From Aselliscus stoliczkanus (lineage: Eukaryota; Chordata; Mammalia; Chiroptera; Hipposideridae), in the NCBI GenBank assembly GCA_033961575.1, contig CM066732.1:73942687-74006686 (forward strand): 64,000 bases of DNA. Reading direction: 5' to 3'. A program made the translations under genes and the position numbers. The notes under the pieces were generated by a model. The model was not told where the DNA came from. It searched no databases and worked only from the letters and a program-made list of their open reading frames with translations. Every line of letters begins with the position of its first letter. Within the stretch, counting starts at the first letter, position 1. Shown here piece after piece: positions 24,741 through 35,795 of this stretch.

Positions 24741-24964
24741 ACCACTGCTATGCAATTTAACATTGGTAGTCCTAACCAGAGCAATCAGGCAAGAGAAAGA
24801 AATAAAAGGCATCTGAATTAGGAATGAAGAAGTTACATTGTCACTTTTTGCAGATGACATGATGCTTTATATAGAAAACCCTAAAGACTCCACCAAAAAG
24901 CTATTAGAAACAATAAACAAATAAAGTTGCCGGCTACAAAATCAATGTACAAAAATCCATTGCA
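24741..24964 (+). mobile_element. LINE-1, inverted 5' part of the same insertion
   Basis: Plus-strand L1 ORF2 reverse-transcriptase segment. 'caggcaagagaaagaaataa' leads to codons for the catalytic FADD motif at 24847-24858, followed by MMLYIENPKDSTKKLLETI. This segment lies upstream of the KYLGINLTK region in an intact L1. Finding it inverted and joined to that region is the signature of twin priming. It ends at about 24964, where the second copy of the 12-bp target duplication begins (24965-24976). Confidence 0.93.
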
Positions 24965-25051
24965 TCCATTATCTATCTTTATAATCTCTAAATCACTTTC
25001 TGGCTTCTTCACCCTGGTAAGTGTGAATGACTTGGCATTAGCCACCACTGT

Positions 25052-25054
<3 letters not shown>

Positions 25055-25110
<56 letters not shown>
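25055..25110. repeat. (TA)n microsatellite
   Basis: About 23 AT units in an unbroken run to 25100, then a G-interrupted tail. Both strands can read as Ile-Tyr repeats, which explains the opposing 'IYIYIY' frames. Confidence 0.98.
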
Positions 25111-26704
25111 TCAAAGAAATTGATTGGTTGCAGGCTTTTGCTGTGTCTTTGTTTTAGGAGATTGTAAGGATTCCACTTTGGGTAGGGTGAATAGTAACCT
25201 CAGCAAGTATTGCTGGAAGAAATTAAACAGTACTTAACTTAGAGTTCCCCTTGATGAGTAATACTGTATTTACTATATTTCTGTGATTCTGAATCTCTAT
25301 CATTTGTCAGATCTGACATCAATTTAGTATAGCTCTTTTTTAAAAAGGGGGAACTACTGTAAAACATATATATTCTTTGTAAAATAATCCCATTTTAGAA
25401 ACATTAAAATGTGGGAGGAAATAGGAATTAAGGAAATAATTTTGTCTGAGGTTTGTCTGACATTCTGGAGCAGTGTTTTAGGAAATTAAATATTGCTAAA
25501 CTTGGACAATATGGAATTTCCCATGCTCTCTTCTTTTTCCCCTGCCAGAATAACAAATTATTGAATGGCTGTGCTAGAGGTTTCCTTGTTATCAATCTTT
25601 GTTTTGCACAATTTTGGTACATTTTTTACAGGGACCTTATTTTAGCACGTTGTTTTATAAATATGTATGCTGTTTACACATATATAATATTTTAAGATTG
25701 GGTATAATTTGAGGTGTGGAGAGAAATATGGTGCTGTTATTTTTCAAAATAAAATGCTGAAACTGGTACATGAAATTATTATTGAACATATAAAAATACT
25801 GTAAACAGTTTAGAAGGGAGGCCAGTGACTATACTTCATCATTAATAAGACAATGGGAAAATCCACACTTCACCAATGTGGGAGTATGGTTATTATCCAG
25901 ATATTTAAACATAAATGTGTTTGTTTAAACAATTTACATTGTATTTCATGTAATGTTTATTTTTAATCTCTTTGGAATAGTTGGTGGGCTGAAGCCAAGA
26001 ACACAATAAGTTTACCATTACCTAGCATATTCTTTTTTAGAAAACTGCATCGTTGTTTACTTAACTAGTAGATAATGGGTTTTCTTTTTTAAGATGAGAA
26101 AAAAGGAAAAAATGTTCTAGGGATACAACGGCCATATACTTTGCTTTATGTAGGCAAGATATAGGCTATCTGTGTTTTATGCTATAATTCTTTTAATTTT
26201 GTGTGTAATGTGCTTTAATTCCACATGCACTGATTTTGTACATATAGCTTTGAAAAATACTAACTTTGAATCACATCATATATATCTGCGTGAAAGATAC
26301 AGTGTATTTATTCATAAGGGAATGTAAATTGCAAAACATACATAAAACAAATCTAATCCATAAGTGCAGTATTTAAAAACTAAAATGTATGATAACTAGG
26401 TAAGTGAGCACAATTCTTAACAGATGCTGTATTATGTTTCATAGTTTGCAACAAACCTGTTTTTTTTTAACTTGTGTGTATCATTATACTATCCAATCAT
26501 GGCTATTTAATAAAGTATAATGGATGAATATTGACATAATTCTTAAAGAATAAATAAGAGAGACCAAACAAAATACTACATTGGCTACAGCTGGGAACTG
26601 AAAACCAAAAACGAGGTTAATTTTGAAGCTCTTCCTGAGCTTCCTGTGGAAATCAGTCAAAATGAGATTGAACCTGAAAACTTGCTGCTCCAAGAATTCT
26701 TTCT

Positions 26705-26705
<1 letters not shown>
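25111..26705. other. Unassigned stretch
   Basis: AT-rich with no recognisable gene or repeat. The short overlapping frames at 25428-25695 on opposite strands carry no family features. Confidence 0.45.

Positions 26706-26741
<36 letters not shown>
26706..26741. repeat. (TG)n microsatellite
   Basis: Seventeen TG units followed by 'tacttgcacacgcgtac', an alternating purine-pyrimidine tract with Z-DNA potential. The plus-strand VCVCVC frame is an artefact of the run. Confidence 0.97.
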
Positions 26742-26745
<4 letters not shown>

Positions 26746-27004
26746 GCACACGCGTACTTAGAGGTAGGAAAGATGACTACTTAGATGGAACAATTTGGAA
26801 GATAGCATTGTGGAGAGCAGTATTTTGGGGGGACTGGGTGATTCTACATAAGTTGTGTCACCTGGAGTCCTGCCTCCCATTGAATGTCTGGATCCCGACA
26901 GCAGGGATCTGAAGAGATGAGTTTGGATCATAATGAATTCCTTGACCTTGCCCCTGTTCTTATTCCTCTTGCTAGAAAGAGGGCAAAAAAAGATGTTTTA
27001 AAAT

Positions 27005-27085
27005 TAGAAAGCCGTATAGTGTAATTGTTATGAGCTTGGGTCTTGCAATCAGCAAACTTGCTTTGAGTCCTGGCTCTGTCCCACA
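27005..27085 (+). mobile_element. MIR 5' part
   Basis: 'gccgtatagtgtaattgtta', 'gagcttgggtcttgcaatc' and 'tttgagtcctggctctgtcc' match the tRNA-like head of MIR. Confidence 0.8.
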
Positions 27086-27999
27086 GCAGGTGCCTCTGAC
27101 TAATGAGCTATTATTTACGGGGCTCCAACGGGTGGGAGGGAGCATGTGACCTCCCAGCGGCTCTGTAGCTGGTCCCTCTTCTGGAGGAAACCTCATCAGG
27201 CTAATGTCTGCTCATGTGAGAGGCAAGAGTTGGTTAGAGAGCGGCTGGAACAATTCTGGATTTTGTTTTTCTCAGAGGTGTTTACCTAATCAGCCATTTG
27301 GTGCACAGAAAATGTTCAATCCATCCATCTTCCTGTCTGGTAGCTTTTCCAGTTACCCCATGAATTATACATTCTCGCTTACTTAACACATAACCTGGGC
27401 CCAGGTGCCCTCAAATGCAGCACTGACATGAATCGCACGTGTTGACTCTGCAGCCACTTTTATTTCTGGCTTGGATAGGTTTCAGGTTAGGAGATAAAAC
27501 ACTCTTGACATTTTTAATACCCTTTATAGAGCCTTTTATAAATAATAGTTCTCAGTTAATAGCTTTTCCCCCAAGCATTGATGACATATCCAAGTAGAAT
27601 TCAGTGAGTGGCTGCAGGTTGCCTTTGGAAAATAAAAACAGAGCTATTTACCTGCTTTACCATCAAATGCCCCTTTGATTATTTTGCCATTTTTTAAATG
27701 TTGTCTTCATGCCCCATAGCACATGTGGCACCAATGAGCTAATCATTATCAAAGAAAACATTGATTCTGAGAGTGGTTTGCAGCAGTACTTTCTGTTGGC
27801 ATCATGCTTGCAGAAGGAAAGGTTATTGACACTTGAGCTGGGTGGATTCTCTCCATGCTTGGCCTTGAGTGGAATGACACACAAAGCTAAGATACACATA
27901 GCATGGGTTTTGGGATAGTGAAGAGAACCGTAATATTTCTGGGGGTAGTGTTTTACTGAAAATCAATATACATTAGGAGAAGTACGTATCTCAATCGTA
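27086..27999. other. Unassigned stretch
   Basis: Unique-looking and relatively GC-balanced at 27090-27300. Frames of 60-78 codons on both strands are unrecognised and overlap one another, which argues against coding. Confidence 0.4.
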
Positions 28000-28560
28000 C
28001 AGTTTGATGGATTTTTACCAATGGCATAAGCCCACCTGATTTGTGCCCAGAGCAGAAACAGACAATACCAAAACCTCAGTAGCCCCACCTTGTCACTCCT
28101 TCTAAGTACTACACCACCTAAGAAACTACTAAGCTAACTTCTAATATAATAGATTAGTTTTGCTGTTTTTGAACTTTAAATGCTGTCATAGAGTATATAC
28201 AGTTTGTTTCTGGCATCTTTTCTCAACATTGTGTCTCTGAGATTCATCCATGTTGTTGCATACAGTTGTGATTTGTTCATTATAACTGTTAGTGTTGAGT
28301 AAATATACTACAGTTTATGGTGATGAATGTTTGGGTACATTCCAGTTTTTTATCAATCACAAATAGTGCCATGATGAATATTCTTCTAAGTATCTTCTGG
28401 TGAACATATGAACATTACTGTTGGGTATATAATGATAAAGGAGAATGACTAAGAACCATAGAAATGTTCAGCTTTTGTAGATACTGCCAATTTCTCATCA
28501 TATCTATTACGTTTAAAAATGCAAATAGTCACTAAAGGTCTGTTGCTACATGATGGTTTC
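28000..28560 (-). mobile_element. Old LINE-1 (L1M) fragment
   Basis: Antisense L1: 'gagattcatccatgttgttgc', 'tgtttgggtacattccag', 'tagtgccatgatgaatattc' and 'agatactgccaatttctc' follow the reversed L1M ORF2-end order. Strongly diverged. Confidence 0.82.
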
Positions 28561-28754
28561 TGAACTGTGGACTTCATAGAAAGACTGTACCAGCATTCCA
28601 TGGACTAGCCCTTATTGCTAGTAAGGAAACATGGATGGATATGGCTATACACTATATTCACTATATTCGCTATTGCGTTTTATTTAGTTAACTGCTCTCG
28701 GTTTTCTTCTTGCTTTTTATTCATCTTTGCACCTTCAGCACCTATCACTTTGCT

Positions 28755-28860
28755 GTAGATACTCCTGTTAATCCCATTTTACAGATGAGGTACAGGGAAG
28801 TTAAGTAACTAGCTCAAAGTTATACAAGTAAGAAGCAGGGGAGAATGTGTGCTCCTTTTT
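28755..28860 (-). mobile_element. MIR fragment
   Basis: 'cccattttacagatgaggtac', 'ggaagttaagtaactagctc' and 'aagcaggggagaat' are the antisense MIR core. Confidence 0.85.
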
Positions 28861-29012
28861 TACTTGTAAATCGTAGTAGATCTTTAAAAGTCTGACCAGG
28901 GCATAACCCGGAAGACCAAACCTGTGTGCAGAGAAAACTCATGGGGTTGATAGAGCCCTTAACTCCACAGAAGACAAACCATTGGGATAGTTTACATTAA
29001 AATATCAGAAAT

Positions 29013-29121
29013 GGGATCGGCTGAGTGGCGCGGTGGTTAAGTGCTGGCTTCAGAAGCCAGCGGCCCCGGTTCGGGTCCCACATATGAGGGCCAGTGACAT
29101 TGCCCTCAAAAAAAAAAAAAA

Positions 29122-29122
<1 letters not shown>
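29013..29122 (+). mobile_element. Short-form tRNA-headed SINE (type A)
   Basis: 'cggctgagtggcgcggtgg' head, 'ggttcgggtccc' B-box-like segment, and 'gagggccagtgacattgcc' ending at 'gccctc' then A16. The tail runs into a (TA)n repeat, so the target duplication is not clear. First of two direct copies 140 bases apart. Confidence 0.95.

Positions 29123-29124
<2 letters not shown>

Positions 29125-29163
<39 letters not shown>
29125..29163. repeat. (TA)n microsatellite at SINE tail
   Basis: About 19 TA units immediately after the A tail. Microsatellite growth from a retroposon tail is a common origin. Confidence 0.97.
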
Positions 29164-29166
<3 letters not shown>

Positions 29167-29258
29167 TGAAACTTTTTACGTTGCAATATTTACCAATGCT
29201 AAATTCACAACCTCCGTGAGAGTGATAGGGAGATATGGTTAAGAATAAAGGCCCTGGA

Positions 29259-29363
29259 TGGCCGGCTGAGTGGTGCAGTGGTTAAGAGCTGGCTTAGGAC
29301 GCCAGTGGCCCCGGTTCGGGTCCCACATATGAGGGCCAGTAACACTGCCCTCAAAAAAAAAAA
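29259..29363 (+). mobile_element. Short-form tRNA-headed SINE (type A)
   Basis: Same short form, ending at 'aacactgccctc' plus A tail. Exact 12-bp target duplication AAAGGCCCTGGA at 29247-29258 and 29364-29375, so it is an independent insertion and not a duplication of the neighbour. Open frames through both copies share 'APVRVPHMRAS', which is the SINE translated. Confidence 0.97.
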
Positions 29364-29484
29364 AAAGGCCCTGGAACTGGGCTCTTTGCATTTAAAGCAC
29401 CATCACCCACCCAGAGAATCTAGTTCTCGGCAGAAAACAAATCAGACCCTGTACTTTCCTTATGGTTTGTTTTGCTGGAGTCTT

Positions 29485-29640
29485 GCACTGCAGTTTTTTC
29501 CTCTGTATTTCTCTGCCTGACCATGAACTCCCTGAGGAGCAGATGCCATCTCATAGTCATTTTTAATTCCTCATGGTACCTAGTGCTGTGCCTTGATGAT
29601 AAGTAGCAATAAGTATTTGTTTAAGGAACAGTGAAACACT
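29485..29640 (+). mobile_element. L2 3' end fossil
   Basis: 'ccatgaactccctgaggagc', 'atcatagtcatttttaattcc'-type text and 'ggtacctagtgctgtgcct' then 'aataagtatttgtttaagg' fit the L2 3' terminus. Confidence 0.75.
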
Positions 29641-29894
29641 TAATATTTTATGTCATGTCCTATGTATACCACATCTACTTTGCAAAGAATCGGAAACAAC
29701 TTCCAAGAAAAAAGAAGGTAAAAAGTGGTATTTACTTGTTTTGGGGCAGTTGAGATAAGCAGATTACAACACTGGCAATGACTTTGACTAAAAATTCTTA
29801 TAGTTTAATGCAAAGTGCAAAATACCTTAAGTAAAATGGTTCTTATTTTCTAAGAGAAAATAAATACGTATTTTGGAATTCTTTGTTTGTTTAT

Positions 29895-30083
29895 CCATCT
29901 TCTCTGGTAGACAGGACAGCTCTTTGTGAGTGGGTCATGTGTCCTATTTAAATTTGTATCCCTAGAGCCAATCACAGTGCTTAAGATCAATGAATGAATG
30001 AATGAATGAAAACAAAAGGAAGAAAAAAGGAAGGAAGGAAGGAAAGAAGGAAGGAAGGAAGCAAGGAAGGAAGGAAGGAAAAG
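29895..30083 (+). repeat. L2 tail running into (GAAT)n and (GGAA)n
   Basis: 'ttgtatccctagagccaatc', 'acagtgcttaagatcaatg' is an L2 3' terminus with its GAATn end. (GAAT)n at 29990-30010 is followed by a (GGAA/AGGA)n purine tract at 30018-30083. The reverse-strand 'LPSFLPSF' frame is a by-product. Confidence 0.85.
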
Positions 30084-30164
30084 AGATAATACATTTCTGG
30101 GAATGATCATGAAAGCAAGAATGTTAGAATGACTGATATATGTTGGTCATAGCAATGGAAGCAA

Positions 30165-30400
30165 AATACAGAGCACAGAGGTTCAGGGCCAGAGTTGGCT
30201 TGCTTGCGTTCAAATCCTAACTCCTTTACTTGTATGTGTATATGTATATATGTACTCCTTTAGATGTATGCCCTTAAGCAAGTTACTTAACTTCCCTGGG
30301 CATCAATTTCTTCACCTATAAAGTGGGTGAATAATATCAACTGCCTCTTAAGGATCATGTGAAATAATGCATTTAATGGTCCTGGCATATACTAACCATT
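30165..30400 (+). mobile_element. MIR with an internal T/ATGTA-rich insertion
   Basis: 'ggcttgcttgcgttcaaatcc', 'aagcaagttacttaacttcc', 'caatttcttcacctataaag' and 'aggatcatgtgaaataatgc' are in MIR order. A 'tgtatgtgtatatgtatat' expansion sits between head and core. Confidence 0.88.
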
Positions 30401-30424
30401 AGACAAACATTAGTAATTAATTCA

Positions 30425-31005
30425 GCACATTTTTTTATCAGGTGCTACAACATGCCAAGCACTATTCTGTGTACCGAAGCTACAGAATTTAGCAAAACAA
30501 TGACCCTAGTTTGGGTGAGAGGCAGAGAGGGGAACTGAGGCTGAGCGACAGCGGGAGCTGGATCGTGGCCTCGTAAGGACATCTGAGTTTGAGGGAAAGC
30601 TATTGATGCATTTTGGGCACTGGTGTAATGGAACCTGGTTTATAATTGTAAAGAGTAATTATGGCAGCTGTGTGGAGAAGAGATGGCAGTGGGGTGTGAG
30701 AGGACACGGAGAACAATTAGGAGGTGATTGAAATAGGATAGACAAGAGTTGATGGTGGCTTAGGCTCAGATGGGAGCACTGGAGATAGGAAGAAAAGACC
30801 AGAATTGGGCTACATATAAATGTAGACTTGATTCAGTTTGCTGTTTGATTGGATGAGGATGAGAGAGAGAGGAGTGGAAGTAAACTCCAAGGTTTTTGGC
30901 CCAAGGAACTAGGTCAACTGGAGTTGTCATTAACTAAATTGGAAAAGATGGGGAAGATTCGTTCTGGGAGGTTGGTGGATGAGAGATCAGAGTCTGATTT
31001 GAGTA
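30425..31005 (-). mobile_element. L2 fossil (ORF2 region and 3'UTR)
   Basis: Antisense L2 with 'caagcactattctgtgtacc' at the tail, then 'attatggcagctgtgtggag', 'gacaagagttgatggtggct' and 'actccaaggtttttggccc'. Reversed, the last is the ORF2 text encoding the '...VILDSS' area of CR1/L2 reverse transcriptases. The plus-strand frame at 30849-31040 is the wrong strand of this LINE. Confidence 0.82.
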
Positions 31006-31009
31006 TTCG

Positions 31010-31140
31010 TTTATTCCTTGATTCATTCACTGTTTATTGATCTACTATTATACTACATGCCAGACTTGGGGTGGATCAGTGGGGGGCGATGACAAAAATC
31101 TCTGCCCTTTAGAATAGTTTTCAATCAAATGGGGGAAGAC
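31010..31140 (-). mobile_element. Second L2 3' end fragment
   Basis: 'cattcactgtttattgatct', 'actacatgccagacttggg' and 'aaaaatctctgccctttag' match the antisense L2 terminus again, immediately beyond the previous copy. This is therefore a separate insertion. Confidence 0.72.
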
Positions 31141-31216
31141 AATGCATAATAATACATAATATTATAAATAATACTTAAGTATTAATAATACATAAGTATT
31201 ATAAATAATACATAAG
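31140..31216. repeat. AT-rich tandem repeat
   Basis: Alternating 'attataaataatac' and 'ataagtatt' blocks recur three to four times. Irregular period. Confidence 0.8.
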
Positions 31217-31959
31217 TGAATTTGCTGTTACTGCCTCATTCCCCTTGTGAGCTCTCAGTTTGCTTCAAAAGCCATTGGATCACAACCTTTTCAGTTGTCA
31301 CTGATGATACTTTCTTTCCAAGCAGCTTTCTCCTCAGCCCTGTTCAGAAGCAATAAATAGGCTCTTCTTTGGCATGCAATTCACACCAAGTGCTATCTCT
31401 AAAGACATTATTTATAACTGAATCCCCCATAATGATATACACACATGCATACTTCTCCAGACTTTGTGTAGCAAATTAGGTATTTACGGAGGTGTGGTAG
31501 TCTAATATAGGGGAACCAGCTCCTTTCTGCTTAATTGTAAGTGGTTCCAAGTGGATAATTTATTCCAGAATCATCTTGTCAATTTTTCTACCTCAAATTT
31601 ATATTGCTCTGCCCATACTCAAAACCTGTATAGCTTCTTGCTCAACCTCAGTACACATTAGTACAGCATTTTCCAGTATATTCCATATTACTCTATGCCC
31701 AAGAGACAAACCACACACAAAAAAAGTGTTCTGTGATCAAATTAGTTTAAGAAAGTCACATTCTATATACGCCACTTATAAATTCACATTGTACACGATC
31801 ATTTTTAAGGGTCTGAGAAGCCTCACAATAAGAAACTTGTTTAAAACTGTTCACTCAGCATGTCCAAGACTTACTTCACCTTAAAATAGAAACTTGCTAA
31901 CATTCTGCAGAACTAGTGTTCCAGAGCTCACACTTTGAGAAAATGCTGAGTGGGCTGAC
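31217..31959. other. Unassigned stretch
   Basis: No repeat recognised. The 102-codon frame 31576-31884 has no domain or targeting feature I recognise. Confidence 0.4.
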
Positions 31960-32100
31960 AGCATTGTAGGCAAGAAATCCAGAGAAATGGGTTCCAATAT
32001 TGAAGTTGGCTTTGTTTGTGTAACCTTAAGCAAGGCCGTTAATCTCTCTATTCCCTAGATTTCTCATTTGTAAAATGGTGATAATAACAGGCTCTCCTAA
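31960..32100 (+). mobile_element. MIR fragment
   Basis: 'tgtgtaaccttaagcaagg', 'ccctagatttctcatttgt' and 'aaaatggtgataataacagg' fit the MIR core on the plus strand. Confidence 0.82.
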
Positions 32101-32369
32101 GTTTGCTTTAGGCTTCCCTTAGTATCCGTAAATGTCTAAAACACGAATGGAAGCACTTTATGCAAGTTTAAGTCATATAGTTTTAAATCTTACTTTTTGC
32201 ATCTCTTTAGTCAAGCATTTAATTTCCATCTCATACATATTTTGAAGTAATATTTCTTCTTAACTTCCATAGTAATTTTATTGCCAAGTTCAATGTTTCT
32301 CACCAATGGTCTAATTTGTACTTGTTATCCGTGGGTAAGTGTAAACTATCTCCTCCTATAGGAAGTCAT

Positions 32370-32530
32370 CTTCAATTTGACCTCCTGTCCTCTCTCTCCT
32401 CCTTACTCTTTTGGTCACTCATTGAGAGAGTCTTCCTCTCCTCCAATATGCCCCTCTGCAAGGGCACAGGCCATGTCTTCAGTGCCTGGCACATAGCAAG
32501 GGTTCAATTAATATTGCACTGAATCATAAA
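32370..32530 (+). mobile_element. L2 3' end fossil
   Basis: 'gcaagggcacaggccatgtc', 'ttcagtgcctggcacatagc' and 'ggttcaattaatattgcac' are the L2 terminal sequence. The frame at 32316-32522 is mostly this repeat. Confidence 0.82.
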
Positions 32531-33184
32531 TTGTTCCCTTTCTAAGGATTACGTCATTCTGTTTTCAATTTTGATACCCATAAAATTGGGGGAGGGGTGC
32601 ACTCTCTTTCCTTCATCTGAATGTGTTTATCATCAGGGTTCCCACAACATAATCCTTCACTGACTTTGCTTTAGTTCTAGTTCTGAGAACAAATTGTCCC
32701 GTGGTTCAGGGCAGTGCCTGCTTTCCTACTGAGATTTGGGCTGTCTCTTGCATCTCATTCCTCTCTTTTCTTTTAGCGAAGTCATCCACTAATCGGTAGA
32801 AGCAGGAACAACTCCAACTCTTCCCTCTTTCTTATTTCTTTTGAAATAGTTGCTCTTTGTTTTCAATCTCTTTTTGTTTTAAAATTTCCTACACTCCCTT
32901 ATGTGCTTGTCACCACATTCCAGTGTGAAGACACTTTAAGGAGACAGAGCCCATGGCCTTGTCACTTCACCAGTGAGTCTTAAGAAAATGCTGACTGTCC
33001 GGCTGACTAATTTCTGAGACCACTCTCCCTTTTCATCCCACTGTTTTCTCCTTTTATTTCTTCACTGAATTGTTTTGGTTTCTTGTAAGTTCTCTATAAG
33101 GTCATTTCCTCACACAGACAGCAATGGGTGAAAACTTAAGGAGAAGAAACATTTCAACAGTATAAAGGAGGGTAAATAGGATCT
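32531..33184. other. Unassigned stretch
   Basis: Pyrimidine-rich unique-looking sequence. Nothing assigned. Confidence 0.4.
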
Positions 33185-33350
33185 GCCATAGCCAATGTGA
33201 TTAATCAATAACTTACATTTGCTGCTCACAACAATAATTATTATCCCTATTTTGCCCATGAGGAAATGGAGGCACAAAAAGGTTAAGTACCTTGCCCAGC
33301 TAGAAAATAGAGAATCCAGGCTTTGAAATCTGGACATCTGGCTCCAAAAG
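33185..33350 (-). mobile_element. MIR fossil
   Basis: 'gctgctcacaacaataattattatccc', in part, then 'tttgcccatgaggaaatgg', 'aaaggttaagtaccttgccc' and 'aatccaggctttgaaatctgg' in antisense MIR order. Confidence 0.88.
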
Positions 33351-33529
33351 CCCTTCTTTTAGCCACTGTATTACCATAAGCAATAGGAAGTCATTAATAT
33401 CTGATGTGGAGCACCTGTGAGGATCTGAGGAAGGCTGGCTAGTGTGACTTCGATATTATGATTTAGTGAAACACAGAGAACTGAGAAGATGAATATTTTG
33501 TGGGCAAGGAGATGGAAGTTAGCTGAACA

Positions 33530-33583
33530 AGAATGCTAGATACAAAAAAAAAAAAGAAAGAAAGAAAGAATGCTAGATACAAA
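33530..33583. repeat. Poly(A)-only insertion flanked by a target duplication
   Basis: AGAATGCTAGATAC occurs at 33530-33543 and again at 33567-33580. Between them is only an A-rich tract, about twelve A followed by (GAAA)n. No LINE or SINE body is present. The layout fits an extremely truncated retroposition, though a slippage-type duplication is possible. Confidence 0.85.
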
Positions 33584-35795
33584 GATTTCTAGTATTAGCG
33601 AAAACATTAACCAAGAGAAGACACAATGGGTATGATAGCCTGTGAGGGCAGGAAGAGTGGAAGCCAGCTATGGTGAGGACAGAAACAAAGAGTAGTAGAA
33701 GAGATAGTGTAATGGTTCATTAAACATTTTGGAAACATGTGTTGGAAACCAGGCTGTGACAATTTTAGCTGACTTTGTAGGTGGCTTACCTATAATAGTG
33801 CTCAAAGTGTAGTAGTTGACTGTTCCAACATCTGAATAACACATTGACTCTATACAAGTATATCATATACTGCTTTCTTAAAGGTTTTTCCAAGTATTTA
33901 GGGTTTCTGTACAATTTTCTGATAAAGTTGGCAAGTTTGGGACAGGATCATCAGCATATAAAGCATCTTCGTTCCCAATGAGAAGAAACGATGTTTTTGT
34001 AGTGGCTGGCATGGACCCTCATAAAATTAAGTACCCTATGTCCCTATTAATATTCCTGTCCCCGGTAATGCCATATAGTCTCAAAATCTGACATTTTAAG
34101 ACTTACTTTTTCTGTAGGCTTCAATTCAATAAATACAAGTCTTTTAATAATATTGTAAATATAGTTCTATTTTGCTTCTGGTCTGGGAGGTAATTTTTTA
34201 CTCAAAGAGACATAAGAGTTCTCTCTATATCTAAAACTCTGTGATAGAAGATTACTTGGATAAATTGAAAAACCTGAAACAGAGGTTTTCAAAATTCACA
34301 TTGGACTTAGCATGTGGGAGCCATCATTTCACCACTACTTGTTGCCTCAGCTTATAAGGAAAAACTTGTCGTATAATATCAAAGCTGGGGAACGGGAACA
34401 GTTAGTTACCGAGGGTACCAACTCATTACAAAACAAAGTCACCTCTAGGAGTGAGTTGCTTGGTGTGGGACCACAAAAGGTACACCACAGTGGTAATTGA
34501 CAATTGCCATAGGGCTTTCAAGAACAGTGGGTTCTGTTACCAGCGTTCCTTTTGGTGCACAAATGGAGATCTGGTGGTCCCTCCACCTCACCCCATCCCT
34601 CTCTCTCCCAAAGTGTTTAGTTCACATCAGTGTTAGGTGAATATTTAAATAACATCAGTTTGAAGGGGCCAAATTATTAGCCTGCTTGGGTGCCTAGGGA
34701 ATCCAGTGTTTTGGTCAGAGCTTTGTGCTCTCTAAGAGAACATATTAAACTGACAAATGTTAATCTGTTAACTTGATATTGCAGAAACACTAAATCTAAC
34801 AACTTGCTTCTTTATGATGCCAAACTCTGAAAGGCATCTTTGCACAGACAAGAGAATACGATGCAGTCAGGGGTTCTGGTCCAGAGCCTGTCCCTAACCA
34901 ACACTGGGAATCTGGGCTGATCATTTGAACATTGTATCAACTGCATTTTTCATTTAAGTTTCTTTACCTCATAATGTGTTCACAGATTCCAGTGACAGGA
35001 ATACTAAGCAAAACAATTCCTTTGGAAAACGCTGAAAAGACATACACTTCCAGGTAGAAATATACCACGAAGAATATATGATAATGTTACAAAAACTCAC
35101 AGACTTCACTAAGGCAAATGTTTTTCACAAATTCAAAGCATTTTATTGCTGAAAGGGGTCTCAGAGAGTACGTAGGGCCTAAATTGCTTAGTACATGGAA
35201 GCCTAGAGCTCTGTCTTGATATTTAAAATTGCCAAAGATTTGGAAAACACCTCAAAAAAATCACCTGGAATTGCAAATGGGAGCAGAAATTACAAATAGG
35301 AGCAGGAGGAGGGAACTTTAGAGCTTTCCCCTAAGTAGCCCTTTAGTTGTTTTCAGCTTCTTTAAACGTGAAATGAAGCAATGCATTTATGAGTTTTGTA
35401 GCCTCAGTTTTGCCTTGGTGTTTATTTCCAGTGAAATGTTGCAATCACAACTATATTTCTCATTACATTTTTTTCTCTCATGTGTTTGGCTCAAAACCCC
35501 ACACTACTTCTTAAACATTATATACTATTTATTGTAGAAAAGGTAAACCTCAACACCCAACAGAACACTAGCTTGAATCAATAAAATTCATTAAAAAAAA
35601 ATATTGGAGGCTTAGAAGGTCAGGGTGAAACTTAGTGTGGCTTCCACTTACTTGATATTGATGTCAAATGAATGAATGAATGAAGTAATGAAGCACTGTT
35701 TCACCTCAAACTAGTGGCAGGAAACGTAAAGGAAAAATGACAAATCCATTCATTGTACATGTGTCTGTGTTTGTGTACTTTCATTCCAAATATAC
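33584..35795. other. Unassigned stretch
   Basis: No repeat or exon recognised. The overlapping 61-62 codon frames at 34312-34636 lie in a moderately GC-balanced area but have no family features. (GAAT)n-like run at about 35668-35687. Confidence 0.4.

Noticed and set aside
23188..24784. Minus-strand frames with reverse-transcriptase-like text as a functional LINE gene
   Set aside because: The frame is broken repeatedly, the 5' half is missing and the segment is partly inverted.
24881..25157. Opposing Ile-Tyr repeat frames
   Set aside because: Produced by the (TA)n microsatellite.
30005..30083. Repeat array considered as CRISPR-like
   Set aside because: It is simple GGAA microsatellite sequence without unique spacers, and the genome is mammalian.
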